Source of the DNA: Nanobdellota archaeon
GTDB taxonomy: Archaea > Nanobdellota > Nanobdellia > Pacearchaeales > GW2011-AR1
Assembly: GCA_030704765.1 (NCBI GenBank)
Contig: JAUYDD010000052.1
Span: 1 to 7,737, forward strand
Direction: 5' to 3'
DNA: 7,737 nucleotides
Shown: positions 1 through 6,435 of the stretch, one piece after another
Position numbering within the stretch: position 1 is the stretch's first letter
How the letters are laid out: every line of letters starts with the position of its first letter
Notes under the pieces: model-generated
Databases searched by the model: none
Told to the model about the DNA's origin: nothing
What the model saw: the letters and a program-made list of their open reading frames with translations, nothing else
Position numbers and translations under genes: made by a program

Positions 1-139
1 TACAAGAGAAGATTCCTGCTCAAGTAGACTAAATAGAGTAATAGAATATTATTGCTCAACAACTGGAGATGAAAAAGTAATAGCTGCTCTTCCATTTAGA
101 TGTCCTAATGGTTGTGGAGTTGGGGCGTGTGTTTTATAG
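1..139 (+). CDS. C-terminal end of a Cys-rich protein (5' end outside window)
   Basis: An open frame enters from the left edge (codons starting at base 2) and ends at TAG 137-139, giving 45 residues. The tail reads FRCPNGCGVGACVL, with three Cys in a CxxxC-xxx-C arrangement, and two more Cys lie further upstream in the fragment. Tails of the type CPNGCxxGxC recur in secreted or surface proteins of DPANN archaea, where the Cys are thought to form disulfides or a small metal-binding knot; that comparison is from memory. The N-terminus, and so any signal peptide or main domain, is missing, and no function can be assigned. Codon use is AT-rich like the neighbours. The next gene starts 57 nt downstream with its own TATA box, so the two are probably separate units. 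Confidence 0.6.
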   Translation, partial: TREDSCSSRLNRVIEYYCSTTGDEKVIAALPFRCPNGCGVGACVL

Positions 140-167
140 AAAATGACATAAGTTTAAAAGCAAAATA

Positions 168-176
168 ATTTATATT
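168..176 (+). promoter_or_regulatory. TATA box of the 275-aa gene
   Basis: ATTTATATT is centred about 24 nt upstream of the ATG at 196. There is no Shine-Dalgarno-like sequence before the ATG, so a leaderless transcript is likely. Confidence 0.5.
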
Positions 177-195
177 CAAACCTGTTAATATAAAT

Positions 196-1023
196 ATGGA
201 AGAACCAGAAAGAGATTTTTTAGAAGATTCTGAACAAATACCACAGCCATTAGCAGTAATTCCTTTAAAAGATTCACTTGAACTTAGAATTGAAGCTTCT
301 TTTTCATTTAGTTTTTTTGGAACCAAAAAAACTTGCGATCATATTCATGTTTATAGAAAACTATGGGAAGAAGGCATTGATATTTCTATTTATAGGAATG
401 GAAGATTATGCCTGCCTCTTCGTTATTACAAAGGATTTGATAACAGAAATAAAAGGCAATGGGACTTTCCTATTGATAGAGCTCTTGAAGGAAAACAAGT
501 TAAGAGGTATATGATTCCAATAGTCTCCAAATTAACAAAAGCTATGCCTAAAGGATTAACAAGAGCATATGAAATTAGGCTTGCAGAAATAAATCCTTTT
601 GAAATTCATTATGATGATTATCAGCAACATACAAGAATAAAAAAAGGCCATAAAGGAGAGGGATTCAGCACTTCAATTATTTTTAGCAAAGATTTAATTG
701 AACAGGAATTAATAAAAGGATTCTGGAACAGGGATTGGTTTTATCCTGAAGGTTTTGAAATTGGAAGAAATGTTTGTAATGATTTTACAATTTATATTGC
801 TGATTCAGATGAGTTGGCTAGAGATATATTTTTTAAAATAACATTAATTGACAAATATAAAAAGAAAAATCCAGATAGCAGCCTTTTTGCTCAATTGTAT
901 AGCGCATCAATACAAAATGTAGCATATGGCTATAAAATGAGATTTATTTCTCATATGATGGATTTTTCCAGAGATGATTTAATAAGATTAGTTAAAAGTG
1001 CTGTTAAGCGAGTTATAAGGTAA
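196..1023 (+). CDS. Hypothetical protein, 275 aa
   Basis: I do not recognise this protein. It is a soluble-looking polypeptide with no signal peptide or membrane span. The first 15 residues are acidic (MEEPERDFLED); the rest is rich in aromatic residues, Lys/Arg and Ile. It has only three scattered Cys (about 47, 72 and 194), with no CxxC or HExxH pattern and no nucleotide-binding loop. The C-terminal 30 residues (DFSRDDLIRLVKSAVKRVIR) look like an amphipathic basic helix. The ATG at 196 is chosen because a TATA box lies about 24 nt upstream. Immediately downstream (1019-1283) is a broken reading frame that shares a short patch with residues 125-144 here (YEIRLAE and a YDD..Q pattern), so the gene may have had a decayed relative or extension next to it. 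No functional call is made. Confidence 0.75.
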   Translation: MEEPERDFLEDSEQIPQPLAVIPLKDSLELRIEASFSFSFFGTKKTCDHIHVYRKLWEEGIDISIYRNGRLCLPLRYYKGFDNRNKRQWDFPIDRALEGKQVKRYMIPIVSKLTKAMPKGLTRAYEIRLAEINPFEIHYDDYQQHTRIKKGHKGEGFSTSIIFSKDLIEQELIKGFWNRDWFYPEGFEIGRNVCNDFTIYIADSDELARDIFFKITLIDKYKKKNPDSSLFAQLYSASIQNVAYGYKMRFISHMMDFSRDDLIRLVKSAVKRVIR

Positions 1024-1283
1024 TCAAGAATATTGTTACAGAGTCATAAGCACTGAACAATTAGCTATTGATTCTAAGATTAGGAAAGAATTTAATAAAG
1101 GTGAAAAAACTGATTCAACTGGAATCTACGAAATGAAATTATCTTGCAGAAAAAATCCAGTTATATGATGATTGTTTACAGAATTTAGAAGAGTAAAATA
1201 CTGATAATAAAGGGCATATTCTTAAGGGATATGTTATAAAATATAATGAAGAAGATTCACTTAAATCAGCGAATGAACATTAA
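1019..1283 (+). pseudogene. Decayed coding remnant with a frameshift and an in-frame stop
   Basis: One frame is open from 1019 to TGA 1166-1168 and reads QEYCYRVISTEQLAIDSKIR and onward to GIYEMKL. The coding character then moves to the frame LAEKIQLYDDCLQNLEE, which stops at TAA 1194-1196. It carries on in the same frame as NTDNKGHILKGYVIKYNEED to TAA 1281-1283. Joining the pieces with one indel near 1137-1144 and ignoring the TAA gives about 85 residues of plausible protein. The first segment has no start codon, so this is a fragment. The patch YEMKLAEKIQLYDDCLQ resembles YEIRLAEINPFEIHYDDYQQ in the upstream 275-aa protein. It may be a decayed paralogue or a lost C-terminal part. The similarity is short and judged by eye. 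Confidence 0.45.
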
Positions 1284-1500
1284 TAATAGACATAAAAATT
1301 ATCTTTATCTACCAATAGATAGTAATTATATTTTATCCTAACTTTTAATAATATTTGTGATAAAATAATATAATTATCGAAATTATTATTTCAAATATAT
1401 TTTATTCGAGGTTTACTATAATTGAGAATTTGCTTTTCATAGGGTTTTATGCATTGATGTTGAGGAGAGCATGGGAGAAAGAAATGAGATGTTATCTGTC
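1284..1500. other. AT-rich spacer between convergent genes
   Basis: There is no convincing gene here. An imperfect inverted repeat (AATAAT ... ATTATT, 1364-1390) could form a weak hairpin. A short plus-strand frame, from TTG 1430 or ATG 1457 to TAA 1502-1504, encodes 14-24 residues (MLRRAWEKEMRCYLS from the ATG). It is less AT-rich than the rest of the spacer but has no promoter or ribosome binding site I can point to. The synthetase gene ends at 1501 on the minus strand without an obvious hairpin/U-tract terminator. Confidence 0.5.
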
Positions 1501-3222
1501 TTAAGTTTTGTCTTTATCTTCTTTTATAATTCTCTCTATGAACTCTTTTTCTTTTAGAAAAGATACTTTTCCTTGATATCTTACAGCTAGGTTGTTATCT
1601 TTCTCTTCTTTATCACCAATAACAACTATATAGGGAATCTTCAATAACTCAGCTTCTTTTATCTTGCCATTAATAGGCTCTGACTTGAGGTCAGTATCTA
1701 CCCTGAATCTTTTTTCCTTTAATAGTTTTTCTAATCTTTCACAAGCTTTAGTATTCCTGTCTGTGAAATTTATTATTCTGATTTGTTTTGGTGCTAGCCA
1801 AAAAGGCAATCTTCCATTTGTGTGCTCTAATAATATTCCTATAAACCTTTCAAATGAACCTAAGACAGTCCTGTGGAGCATGACTGGCCTTTTATCTTCA
1901 TTATTATTATCTTTATACACTAAGTCAAATCTTTCTGGCATTGCAAAGTCTAATTGGATTGTTGATGTTTGCCAATTTCTTCCTAAAGAATCCCTGATAT
2001 GAAAATCTATTTTAGGCCCATAAAAAGCACCATCTCCTGGATTGATTTTAAAATTCATTTTTTTCTTTTTTAAAACTTTTTCTAAAATAGTTTCTGCTTT
2101 ATCCCAGACTTTATCACTACCTATTCTTTTTTCAGGACGAGTGGAGAGCTCTACATGGTCGAATTCAATATTGAACTTTTTGTAAATTTTTGAAATTAAA
2201 TCTATTATTTTTATTATTTCATCTTCTAGTTGCTGTTCTGTGCAAAATATATGGGCATCATCCTGAGTTATTTGTATAACTCTAAATAATCCGCCTACAA
2301 CACCTGATAATTCTTGCCTATGGACAATTCCTAGTTCAGCTATCTTTAATGGAAAATCCTTATAAGATTTCTGGGAATTCTTATAAACCAACATTCCTCC
2401 TGGACAATTCATTGGCTTTACTGCAAATTCTCTTCCTTCATATTCTGTCAAGAATATGTTTTCTTTGTATTTATCCCAATGCCCTGAAATCAACCATAAT
2501 TTTTTATCTAAAATCTGAGGAGTTGATATTTCCTGGTAACCTGCTAATTCATGCTCATTTCTCCAATATTCTATTAATTTATTATATATTATCCACCCAT
2601 CATTATGCCAGAAAACCATGCCTGGAGCCATGTCTGAAAAAGAGAATAAATCCATTTGTTTTCCAATTATCCTATGGTCATTGTCTTTTAATTTTGAAGT
2701 GTCTAATTTTGATTTTGAAATTTCTTTTAAAAGTATTCTTGGGTCTATTACCTCATCTTTTGGAATTATTTTTACAGGAATTGATGAAGATTTTTCTTTA
2801 TTATCTCCAATTGACCTAGAAAGTTCAGATAATGGGTGGCCTTTGCATTTAAGCTCAAATTCTTTATAATATCCAAAAGGAGCTCTTGTGACTTTATACC
2901 CCTTGGATAATTCTTTTTCTGCTTTTTTTAAGGTTTCTAGAGCAAAACCAGGTTTTGATAAAGAATGTGAAAGATGAGCATAAGGATAGAGAACAATTGC
3001 TTTAGGATTGACTTGTTTTGCTAAATCTTTGATATTATTGACATAATCTTCTATTATCTTAGGATTTGATTCATCTTGTGCTTCTACAGCTGTCAAGATG
3101 ACCAAAGCTTCATTAACAGTTATCTCTTGTTTTCTTTGTTCTGTAAGTTCTTCTGGTTCTTTTAATGCTTTTTTCAAAGGCTTAAACTTGATATAATCAC
3201 AATGCAATGAGAGTATTTTCAT
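1501..3222 (-). CDS. thrS: Threonyl-tRNA synthetase, archaeal type
   Basis: This class II aminoacyl-tRNA synthetase charges tRNA-Thr with threonine in the cytoplasm. Residues 1 to about 145 form the archaea-specific editing domain, related in fold to D-aminoacyl-tRNA deacylase; typical signatures are MKILSLHCDYIKFKPL at the start and APFGYYKEFELKCKGHPLSE near 114-133. The catalytic core follows (about 195-470): MNCPGG with zinc ligand Cys273, motif 2 around FRVIQITQDDAHIFC with His324, and MLHRT with His450 leading into motif 3 (GSFERFIGILLEHTNGRLP). The three zinc ligands Cys/His/His are thus all present. The C-terminal 100 residues are the anticodon-binding domain (WLAPKQIRII...). At 573 aa it is slightly short for archaeal ThrRS (roughly 610-640). 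The internal ATG at 3222 is preferred over ATG 3276: archaeal homologues begin with this motif, and a TATA box lies 28 nt upstream. MNCPGG replaces the commoner MNCPGH. Confidence 0.96.
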   Translation of the reverse strand: MKILSLHCDYIKFKPLKKALKEPEELTEQRKQEITVNEALVILTAVEAQDESNPKIIEDYVNNIKDLAKQVNPKAIVLYPYAHLSHSLSKPGFALETLKKAEKELSKGYKVTRAPFGYYKEFELKCKGHPLSELSRSIGDNKEKSSSIPVKIIPKDEVIDPRILLKEISKSKLDTSKLKDNDHRIIGKQMDLFSFSDMAPGMVFWHNDGWIIYNKLIEYWRNEHELAGYQEISTPQILDKKLWLISGHWDKYKENIFLTEYEGREFAVKPMNCPGGMLVYKNSQKSYKDFPLKIAELGIVHRQELSGVVGGLFRVIQITQDDAHIFCTEQQLEDEIIKIIDLISKIYKKFNIEFDHVELSTRPEKRIGSDKVWDKAETILEKVLKKKKMNFKINPGDGAFYGPKIDFHIRDSLGRNWQTSTIQLDFAMPERFDLVYKDNNNEDKRPVMLHRTVLGSFERFIGILLEHTNGRLPFWLAPKQIRIINFTDRNTKACERLEKLLKEKRFRVDTDLKSEPINGKIKEAELLKIPYIVVIGDKEEKDNNLAVRYQGKVSFLKEKEFIERIIKEDKDKT

Positions 3223-3245
3223 TCTATGAATATTAAAAAAAGGGG

Positions 3246-3254
3246 ATTTATAAA
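3246..3254 (-). promoter_or_regulatory. TATA box of the threonyl-tRNA synthetase gene
   Basis: The minus strand reads TTTATAAAT, centred 28 nt upstream of the ATG at 3222. It lies inside the longer open frame that starts at 3276, which argues that the longer frame is not the true protein start. Confidence 0.55.
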
Positions 3255-3342
3255 ATGTTTGGTGAATGGTTTTCATAAAAACGATTATATTCTATTAAAT
3301 ATATTTGTGTATAAAATTATATATAAATAAAATTTTTCATTA

Positions 3343-3351
3343 ATTTATAAA
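3343..3351 (+). promoter_or_regulatory. Candidate TATA box for the small protein at 3378
   Basis: ATTTATAAA is centred about 31 nt upstream of ATG 3378, which would give a leader of only a few nucleotides. A second candidate, TTATATATAAATA around 3317-3329, would give a leader of about 30 nt containing GAGGT at 3361-3365, a possible Shine-Dalgarno sequence 12 nt before the ATG. I cannot decide between them. Confidence 0.4.
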
Positions 3352-3377
3352 GAATATAAAGAGGTTTATTTACAGAA

Positions 3378-3596
3378 ATGAAGATTTTTAAAGTAGAAAA
3401 AACCAGGAAATCAAAGGTAACAAGAAAAATCATTGCTAATTTTGGTGAAGCTATTTATCAATGCCCTGAGATTAGGTCTGTGCAGTTAAAAGTCTATTTC
3501 AAGGATGGCAGCAGCCTTGGATTCAACAGGGATGAAGATGAGGATGATTTCAAGAGTTTTTTTGAAGGAAGTGAAGAAGAAAGAGAGAAGATATAG
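3378..3596 (+). CDS. Small hypothetical protein, 72 aa (possibly frameshifted)
   Basis: I do not recognise this protein. The N-terminal 20 residues are strongly basic (KVEKTRKSKVTRK). A likely beta-strand pair follows (SVQLKVYFKDGSSLGF), and the C-terminus is very acidic (RDEDEDDFKSFFEGSEEERE). It has no signal peptide or membrane span. It stops at TAG 3594-3596, but the -1 frame continues without a stop to TAA 3674-3676. That frame encodes a normal-looking tail (DIESLVKDNQDINFIETANK and onward to NYFDQ). The switch point is the purine repeat around 3568-3588, a typical place for a one-base slip, so the intact protein may have been about 98 aa. The gene is divergent from the synthetase and convergent with the exported protein downstream. 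Confidence 0.6.
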   Translation: MKIFKVEKTRKSKVTRKIIANFGEAIYQCPEIRSVQLKVYFKDGSSLGFNRDEDEDDFKSFFEGSEEEREKI

Positions 3597-3669
3597 AATC
3601 CTTAGTGAAAGATAATCAGGATATTAATTTCATTGAAACTGCTAATAAAGTTAAAAGAAATTATTTTGA

Positions 3670-4332
3670 TCAATAAGCTGTATATGTTCCATTATCAGAA
3701 AAAATCATTCTATCCCCACCAGGATTTATCTTACCGACTTTTTTCCATTCATTTCCTGATTCAAGAGCCCTATTTGGAATTTCAGCATAAACTTCATAGG
3801 ATTCATTAGGATTTAATAAAGAAGATAATCGATAATCTCTTTTTTTTCTTTTTATACGGGTCCAAACGCGCATATCCCTGTTTATCCATCTTTCTTCCCA
3901 ACCTTTTGCTGGAAGTTCTTGAACTTGATTATTAACTAGATTTTCAATGCCATCTTTTACAAACATTATTCTCCATGCTGCTGAAGGGATAGTTCCTATT
4001 TCTTCATAAATTCTTTTATTTGAATATTTTATAAATAAATCCTGGCCTGTTGCTGTGTCAACAAGTTGTTTGAGATTAAACACTTTTCTTAATAGTGTTG
4101 GAGGCATAGGAAGCACAGGATTAGGATAAACATAAATTGAAAGTACTGGTTCTATAATCAAAGGGGGATATATTGGACAAATAACTCTTGGTTCTATAAT
4201 CAAAGGAGGATATATTGGATACGTAATTATAGGGGAAGTTATAATTATATCCTGAGATTTAGAAGAATTCGAATTAGACCCAAAAATAGAACCAGCAATT
4301 AATAATGATGCTAGTATTTTTTTTAATGTCAT
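3670..4332 (-). CDS. Exported protein with proline-rich repeat, 220 aa
   Basis: Residues 1-20 form a classic Sec signal peptide: KK followed by the hydrophobic stretch ILASLLIAGSIFG, with cleavage probably near SNSNSS. From about 34 to 78 comes a Pro/Ile/Tyr-rich stretch containing a tandem 14-residue repeat; IYPPLIIEP occurs at 40-48 and again at 54-62. A C-terminal globular part (about 85-220) is rich in Trp, Arg and beta-prone segments and ends in DNGTYTAY. I recognise no enzymatic motif. The protein probably sits outside the membrane, with the Pro-rich segment as an extended linker to the cell surface; that is inference. A TATA box lies 25-26 nt upstream of the ATG. Its stop (TGA 3672-3670) overlaps the end of the -1 frame extension of the convergent gene. 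Confidence 0.75.
   Translation of the reverse strand: MTLKKILASLLIAGSIFGSNSNSSKSQDIIITSPIITYPIYPPLIIEPRVICPIYPPLIIEPVLSIYVYPNPVLPMPPTLLRKVFNLKQLVDTATGQDLFIKYSNKRIYEEIGTIPSAAWRIMFVKDGIENLVNNQVQELPAKGWEERWINRDMRVWTRIKRKKRDYRLSSLLNPNESYEVYAEIPNRALESGNEWKKVGKINPGGDRMIFSDNGTYTAY
4148..4219 (-). repeat. Two-copy 42-bp tandem repeat unit within the exported protein gene
   Basis: The 30-base segments 4148-4177 and 4190-4219 are identical except for one base (plus-strand context AAGGGGGATA versus AAGGAGGATA), with a period of 42 bp (14 codons). They encode IYPPLIIEP twice. Near-identity at the DNA level suggests recent duplication of the unit. Confidence 0.85.
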
Positions 4333-4353
4333 TATAAATAAAATATTATTGAA

Positions 4354-4361
4354 CTTATAAG
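4354..4361 (-). promoter_or_regulatory. TATA box of the exported protein gene
   Basis: CTTATAAG is centred about 25 nt upstream of ATG 4332. There is no Shine-Dalgarno sequence. A further AT-rich box (ATTATAAAAAG on the minus strand) lies about 10 nt further upstream. Confidence 0.5.
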
Positions 4362-4433
4362 TCTTTTTATAATTTGATATATATTATGTTTCTGAACGGA
4401 TGTGTTATAATTCTGATGAGATAAAAGTATATT

Positions 4434-4474
4434 TAAAAAAACCCATAAAACCCTTATTAAAAGGGTTTTTGGGT
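4434..4474 (-). terminator. Intrinsic-type terminator downstream of the metallopeptidase genes
   Basis: Positions 4441-4474 form a hairpin. ACCCA and AAAACCCTT pair with AAGGGTTTT and TGGGT, giving 14 bp with one bulged T and a 5-nt loop (ATTAA). On the minus strand it is followed directly by a run of T (A-run 4434-4440 on the plus strand). It lies about 80 nt past the stop of the gene at 4553-4981 and before the promoter of the next minus-strand gene, so it separates the two transcription units. Confidence 0.8.
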
Positions 4475-4552
4475 AAAGAGGTGTTAATCTAATTGTTATT
4501 TGGACTTTAAATCTTTTACGAATTTCAATGCTTCTTATGAAGTTCTTGTTCA

Positions 4553-4981
4553 TTAGTAATAATACTTGAAATATCTTGGCTTGTTTCCTAGATCAATATT
4601 ATATCCACACTTTTTTTTAGCAAATTCATCTGCTTTTCTTTCATCCATTATTCCTAAAGAATGAGCTATCTCATGATAATATACAAATTTCTCTAGTTTT
4701 GGTGAAAGATTATCTGCAATCAATATTGTATGAGTTTGCGGGACATATATTCCTAATGCTTTCCATGAATCTCCATGAGGAAGATGATTTGGAGGAACTA
4801 GATATACTTGAGGTTCAGAAACTTGCCCTATATCTTCATAATCAATATCATCTATATCTTGTTCATAATTGATTTGATTATCAAAATGAAACCTTTGGAT
4901 TTCATTTATTAGATTCTCAAATATATCATCTGTATTAAAAAATTCTTCTTCACTATCATTAAAAAAATCAAAATCAATCAT
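4553..4981 (-). CDS. Minimal zinc metallopeptidase (HExxH), paralogue A, 142 aa
   Basis: This is a predicted cytoplasmic zincin. HEIAH at about 103-107 supplies two zinc ligands and the catalytic Glu; Glu114 in DERKADEFA is the likely third ligand. The spacing HExxH-x6-ExxADxFA recalls ImmA/IrrE-type gluzincins but is much more compact. Residues 1-55 are highly acidic and Phe-rich (DFDFFNDSEEEFFNTDD). The core from about 59 (VYLVPPNHLPHGDSWKALGI) matches the gene at 5052-5411 through the active site, so the two are tandem paralogues. The C-terminus ends in a Tyr-rich tail. The start at 4981 is preferred over ATG 5068: the upstream 29 residues look non-homologous and would overlap the preceding gene, and a TATA box lies 33 nt before 4981. 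The substrate is unknown. Confidence 0.75.
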   Translation of the reverse strand: MIDFDFFNDSEEEFFNTDDIFENLINEIQRFHFDNQINYEQDIDDIDYEDIGQVSEPQVYLVPPNHLPHGDSWKALGIYVPQTHTILIADNLSPKLEKFVYYHEIAHSLGIMDERKADEFAKKKCGYNIDLGNKPRYFKYYY

Positions 4982-5009
4982 CTTTTTTCTATAATCCTTA
5001 TTTCTTAGG

Positions 5010-5018
5010 TTTATAAAT
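5010..5018 (-). promoter_or_regulatory. TATA box of metallopeptidase paralogue A
   Basis: The minus strand reads ATTTATAAA, centred about 33 nt upstream of ATG 4981, predicting a leader of only a few nucleotides. It sits in the 70-nt gap between the two paralogues, so each may have its own promoter. Confidence 0.45.
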
Positions 5019-5051
5019 AATATGATTGACTGATGGAGAATACAGTACTTA

Positions 5052-5411
5052 TTATGCTGCATTAGCATAATTTTCAGCTAAAAACTCATCCATTCCTTTA
5101 TGATGTCCTATCTCATGCTTGGTTGTGTGATAAGCCTGTTCTTTAGATAGATCATCAGCAAGATAAATATCATGAGTTGATGAATCATATAATCCAATAG
5201 CCCTCCATCCATTTCCACTTGGCAATAGATATGCTGGAATTATCCATATTTTAGGAAGATTCTGAGGTAAATTAATAGCTAATCTTTTTTTTCCTTTATT
5301 TGAATCTGGAGTGTTTTTTTCACAAGAACCTGGATTTTGATATTTATCAAATTTAAAATCAAAGATATCTGATAGTTCTGTTTCAAGGCCTGAAATATAT
5401 TTGTCTTTCAT
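5052..5411 (-). CDS. Minimal zinc metallopeptidase (HExxH), paralogue B, 119 aa
   Basis: HEIGH at residues 99-103 with Glu109 in DEFLAENYA forms the same compact zincin active site as its neighbour at 4553-4981. By eye, about 25 of 62 core positions are identical (conserved P..LP.G..W.A.G.Y...TH.I..AD.LS, then HEI.H). The shared W/G/TH/AD pattern before the active site is probably a small beta-sheet. The N-terminal 50 residues differ: basic, with KGKKRLAINLPQNLPK, rather than the acidic start of paralogue A. It ends six residues after the active-site motif, so the domain is close to the minimum for a zincin. No signal peptide is present. The gene is divergent from the AHSA1 gene at 5507. Its biological target cannot be read from the sequence. 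Confidence 0.75.
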   Translation of the reverse strand: MKDKYISGLETELSDIFDFKFDKYQNPGSCEKNTPDSNKGKKRLAINLPQNLPKIWIIPAYLLPSGNGWRAIGLYDSSTHDIYLADDLSKEQAYHTTKHEIGHHKGMDEFLAENYANAA

Positions 5412-5431
5412 AGGTTTATCAGTTAAATTAT

Positions 5432-5439
5432 CTATATAG
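5432..5439 (-). promoter_or_regulatory. Candidate TATA box of metallopeptidase paralogue B
   Basis: The minus strand reads CTATATAG, centred about 24-25 nt upstream of ATG 5411, consistent with leaderless transcription. Another AT-rich box is at about 5453-5462. Confidence 0.45.
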
Positions 5440-5474
5440 GGGGTATAATTAAGTATTTATAATGGATTATATTA

Positions 5475-5483
5475 TTAAATATA
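5475..5483 (+). promoter_or_regulatory. TATA box of the AHSA1-domain gene
   Basis: TTAAATATA is centred about 28 nt upstream of ATG 5507, with no Shine-Dalgarno sequence in between. Confidence 0.45.
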
Positions 5484-5506
5484 ATATTCTATATTTATAA
5501 ATCAAT

Positions 5507-5908
5507 ATGAAAATTTTAAAACAAGAGATTGTATTGAATGCAAGTTGCCATGAAGTTTATGAAGCTTTCATGGATTCAGAAAGACATTCTATGTTCACAC
5601 ATGATAAAGCAGAAATAGACCGGGTTGTTGGAGGAAAAATAAAAGCTTATGGAGATTATATAATCGGTGAGAATCTAGAGCTTGTTCCTGATAAACTAAT
5701 AGTGCAGAAATGGAGAGCTAATGATTGGCCAAAAGAGCATTTTTCTATAGTTAGATTTGAATTAAAGGAGATTTTTGGATTAAGAGGCAAACCTAAGGCA
5801 AAAATAATCTTTACTCAAGAGAATATTCCAGAGAGTTTTTATGAAGAGATAAAACAAGGATGGCAGGATTATTATTGGAACAGCCTTAAGACTTCTTTTG
5901 GTTGGTGA
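5507..5908 (+). CDS. SRPBCC / AHSA1-domain protein, 133 aa
   Basis: This is a single-domain member of the START-like superfamily in the AHSA1 (activator of Hsp90 ATPase homologue 1-like) family. These are helix-grip folds with an internal cavity that binds hydrophobic ligands. The family pattern is complete: strand 1 plus helix (KILKQEIVLNASCHEVYEAF), GGKIKAYGDYIIGENLELVP at 42-61, IVQKWRANDWP at 65-75, an amphipathic strand ending IIFTQENIPESF, and the C-terminal helix with GWQDYYW at 118-124. The length is normal for the stand-alone form. It is cytoplasmic, with no signal peptide. The ligand or partner is unknown; stand-alone members are not reliable Hsp90 co-chaperones despite the family name. 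The gene is divergent from metallopeptidase B and convergent with the Nudix gene, with only a 64-nt AT-rich gap between the two stops. Confidence 0.88.
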   Translation: MKILKQEIVLNASCHEVYEAFMDSERHSMFTHDKAEIDRVVGGKIKAYGDYIIGENLELVPDKLIVQKWRANDWPKEHFSIVRFELKEIFGLRGKPKAKIIFTQENIPESFYEEIKQGWQDYYWNSLKTSFGW

Positions 5909-5972
5909 AGAATCAATCATGAGTTAATTATTTTTATAGTAATCTATTAACTAAAGCATCTGTATTTTGAAT

Positions 5973-6416
5973 TTAAATTATTCCTAGATTCCTGAACCAA
6001 TGCTCCCAGACAGGTTCTAATCTATCTTTCCTGAAAAAGCCTATTATTTCTTCTTTTGTATAATATCCTATTGATTTTGCTTCTTTGGGATTTCTATTTA
6101 CATCTCCTTCTACATCGCACTCATAAAGATACCAGTAATGTATATCTATTCCTCTTTTGCATGTATTGTCATGCACCTCTTCTTCAAGCAATAATCTAGG
6201 GTTTAGAACACTTAAGCTTGATTCTTCATAAACCTCCCTGTATAATGCTTGAACAGGTTCTTCATTTTCATCAACATGTCCTGCTAAACCTGCAAATCCA
6301 TAAGGAGGAGATTTTCTATCTATTAAAAGATATTTATCTTCATTTTTTATTATTGCTCCTACTGAATAATGCATAGGCCTATTGTCATTTGATATACCTA
6401 ATTTTGGATTTCCCAT
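5973..6416 (-). CDS. Nudix hydrolase, 147 aa
   Basis: This is a cytoplasmic hydrolase of nucleoside diphosphate-linked compounds. The Nudix box is intact at residues 46-68: Gly46, Glu52, then REVYEE at 60-65, following G-x5-E-x7-REUxEE; the usual final Gly is Ser66. The Glu residues of REVYEE bind the catalytic divalent metal. The preceding strand-turn (SVGAIIKNEDKYLLIDRK and SPPYGFAGLAGHVDENE) is typical of the family and frames the substrate pocket. After the box, HYWYLYECDVEGD and KSIGYYTKEEI are the usual C-terminal strands and helix. The substrate cannot be told from the sequence; MutT-like, ADP-ribose or dinucleotide pyrophosphatases are all possible. A TATA box lies 24-25 nt before ATG 6416. 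Upstream of that promoter is the perfect 15-bp inverted repeat at 6454-6519, which could affect its expression. Confidence 0.93.
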   Translation of the reverse strand: MGNPKLGISNDNRPMHYSVGAIIKNEDKYLLIDRKSPPYGFAGLAGHVDENEEPVQALYREVYEESSLSVLNPRLLLEEEVHDNTCKRGIDIHYWYLYECDVEGDVNRNPKEAKSIGYYTKEEIIGFFRKDRLEPVWEHWFRNLGII

Positions 6417-6435
6417 TCATTTATTCATAAATAAG

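Noticed and set aside
105..326. Minus-strand frame over the start of the 275-aa gene
   Set aside because: It overlaps two better-supported plus-strand frames and a promoter.
1165..1204. ATGATGA ... CTGA resembling C and D boxes of a C/D sRNA
   Set aside because: The spacing is wrong for a guide, there is no terminal stem and no C'/D' pair, and the region reads better as decayed coding sequence (YDDCLQ).
1430..1504. Short plus-strand ORF in the spacer before the synthetase stop
   Set aside because: It is only 14-24 codons with an uncertain start and no promoter or ribosome site, and it overlaps the synthetase stop region; this is not enough to call a gene.
1664..2869. Plus-strand frames opposite the synthetase gene (1664-2002, 2349-2819, 2618-2869)
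   Set aside because: They are antisense shadows of a strongly conserved gene, with no domain or promoter support.
3223..3276. N-terminal extension of threonyl-tRNA synthetase from ATG 3276
   Set aside because: The extra 18 residues precede the conserved archaeal start motif MKILSLHCDYIKF, and the best TATA box lies inside this segment, 28 nt before ATG 3222.
4332..4553. 73-aa minus-strand frame between the exported protein and metallopeptidase A
   Set aside because: It reads straight through the terminator hairpin and the promoter of the next gene, and its composition is not protein-like beyond the first residues.
4982..5068. 29-residue N-terminal extension of metallopeptidase A
   Set aside because: It would overlap the end of the preceding gene, its sequence has no counterpart in the paralogue, and a TATA box for the shorter start lies within it.
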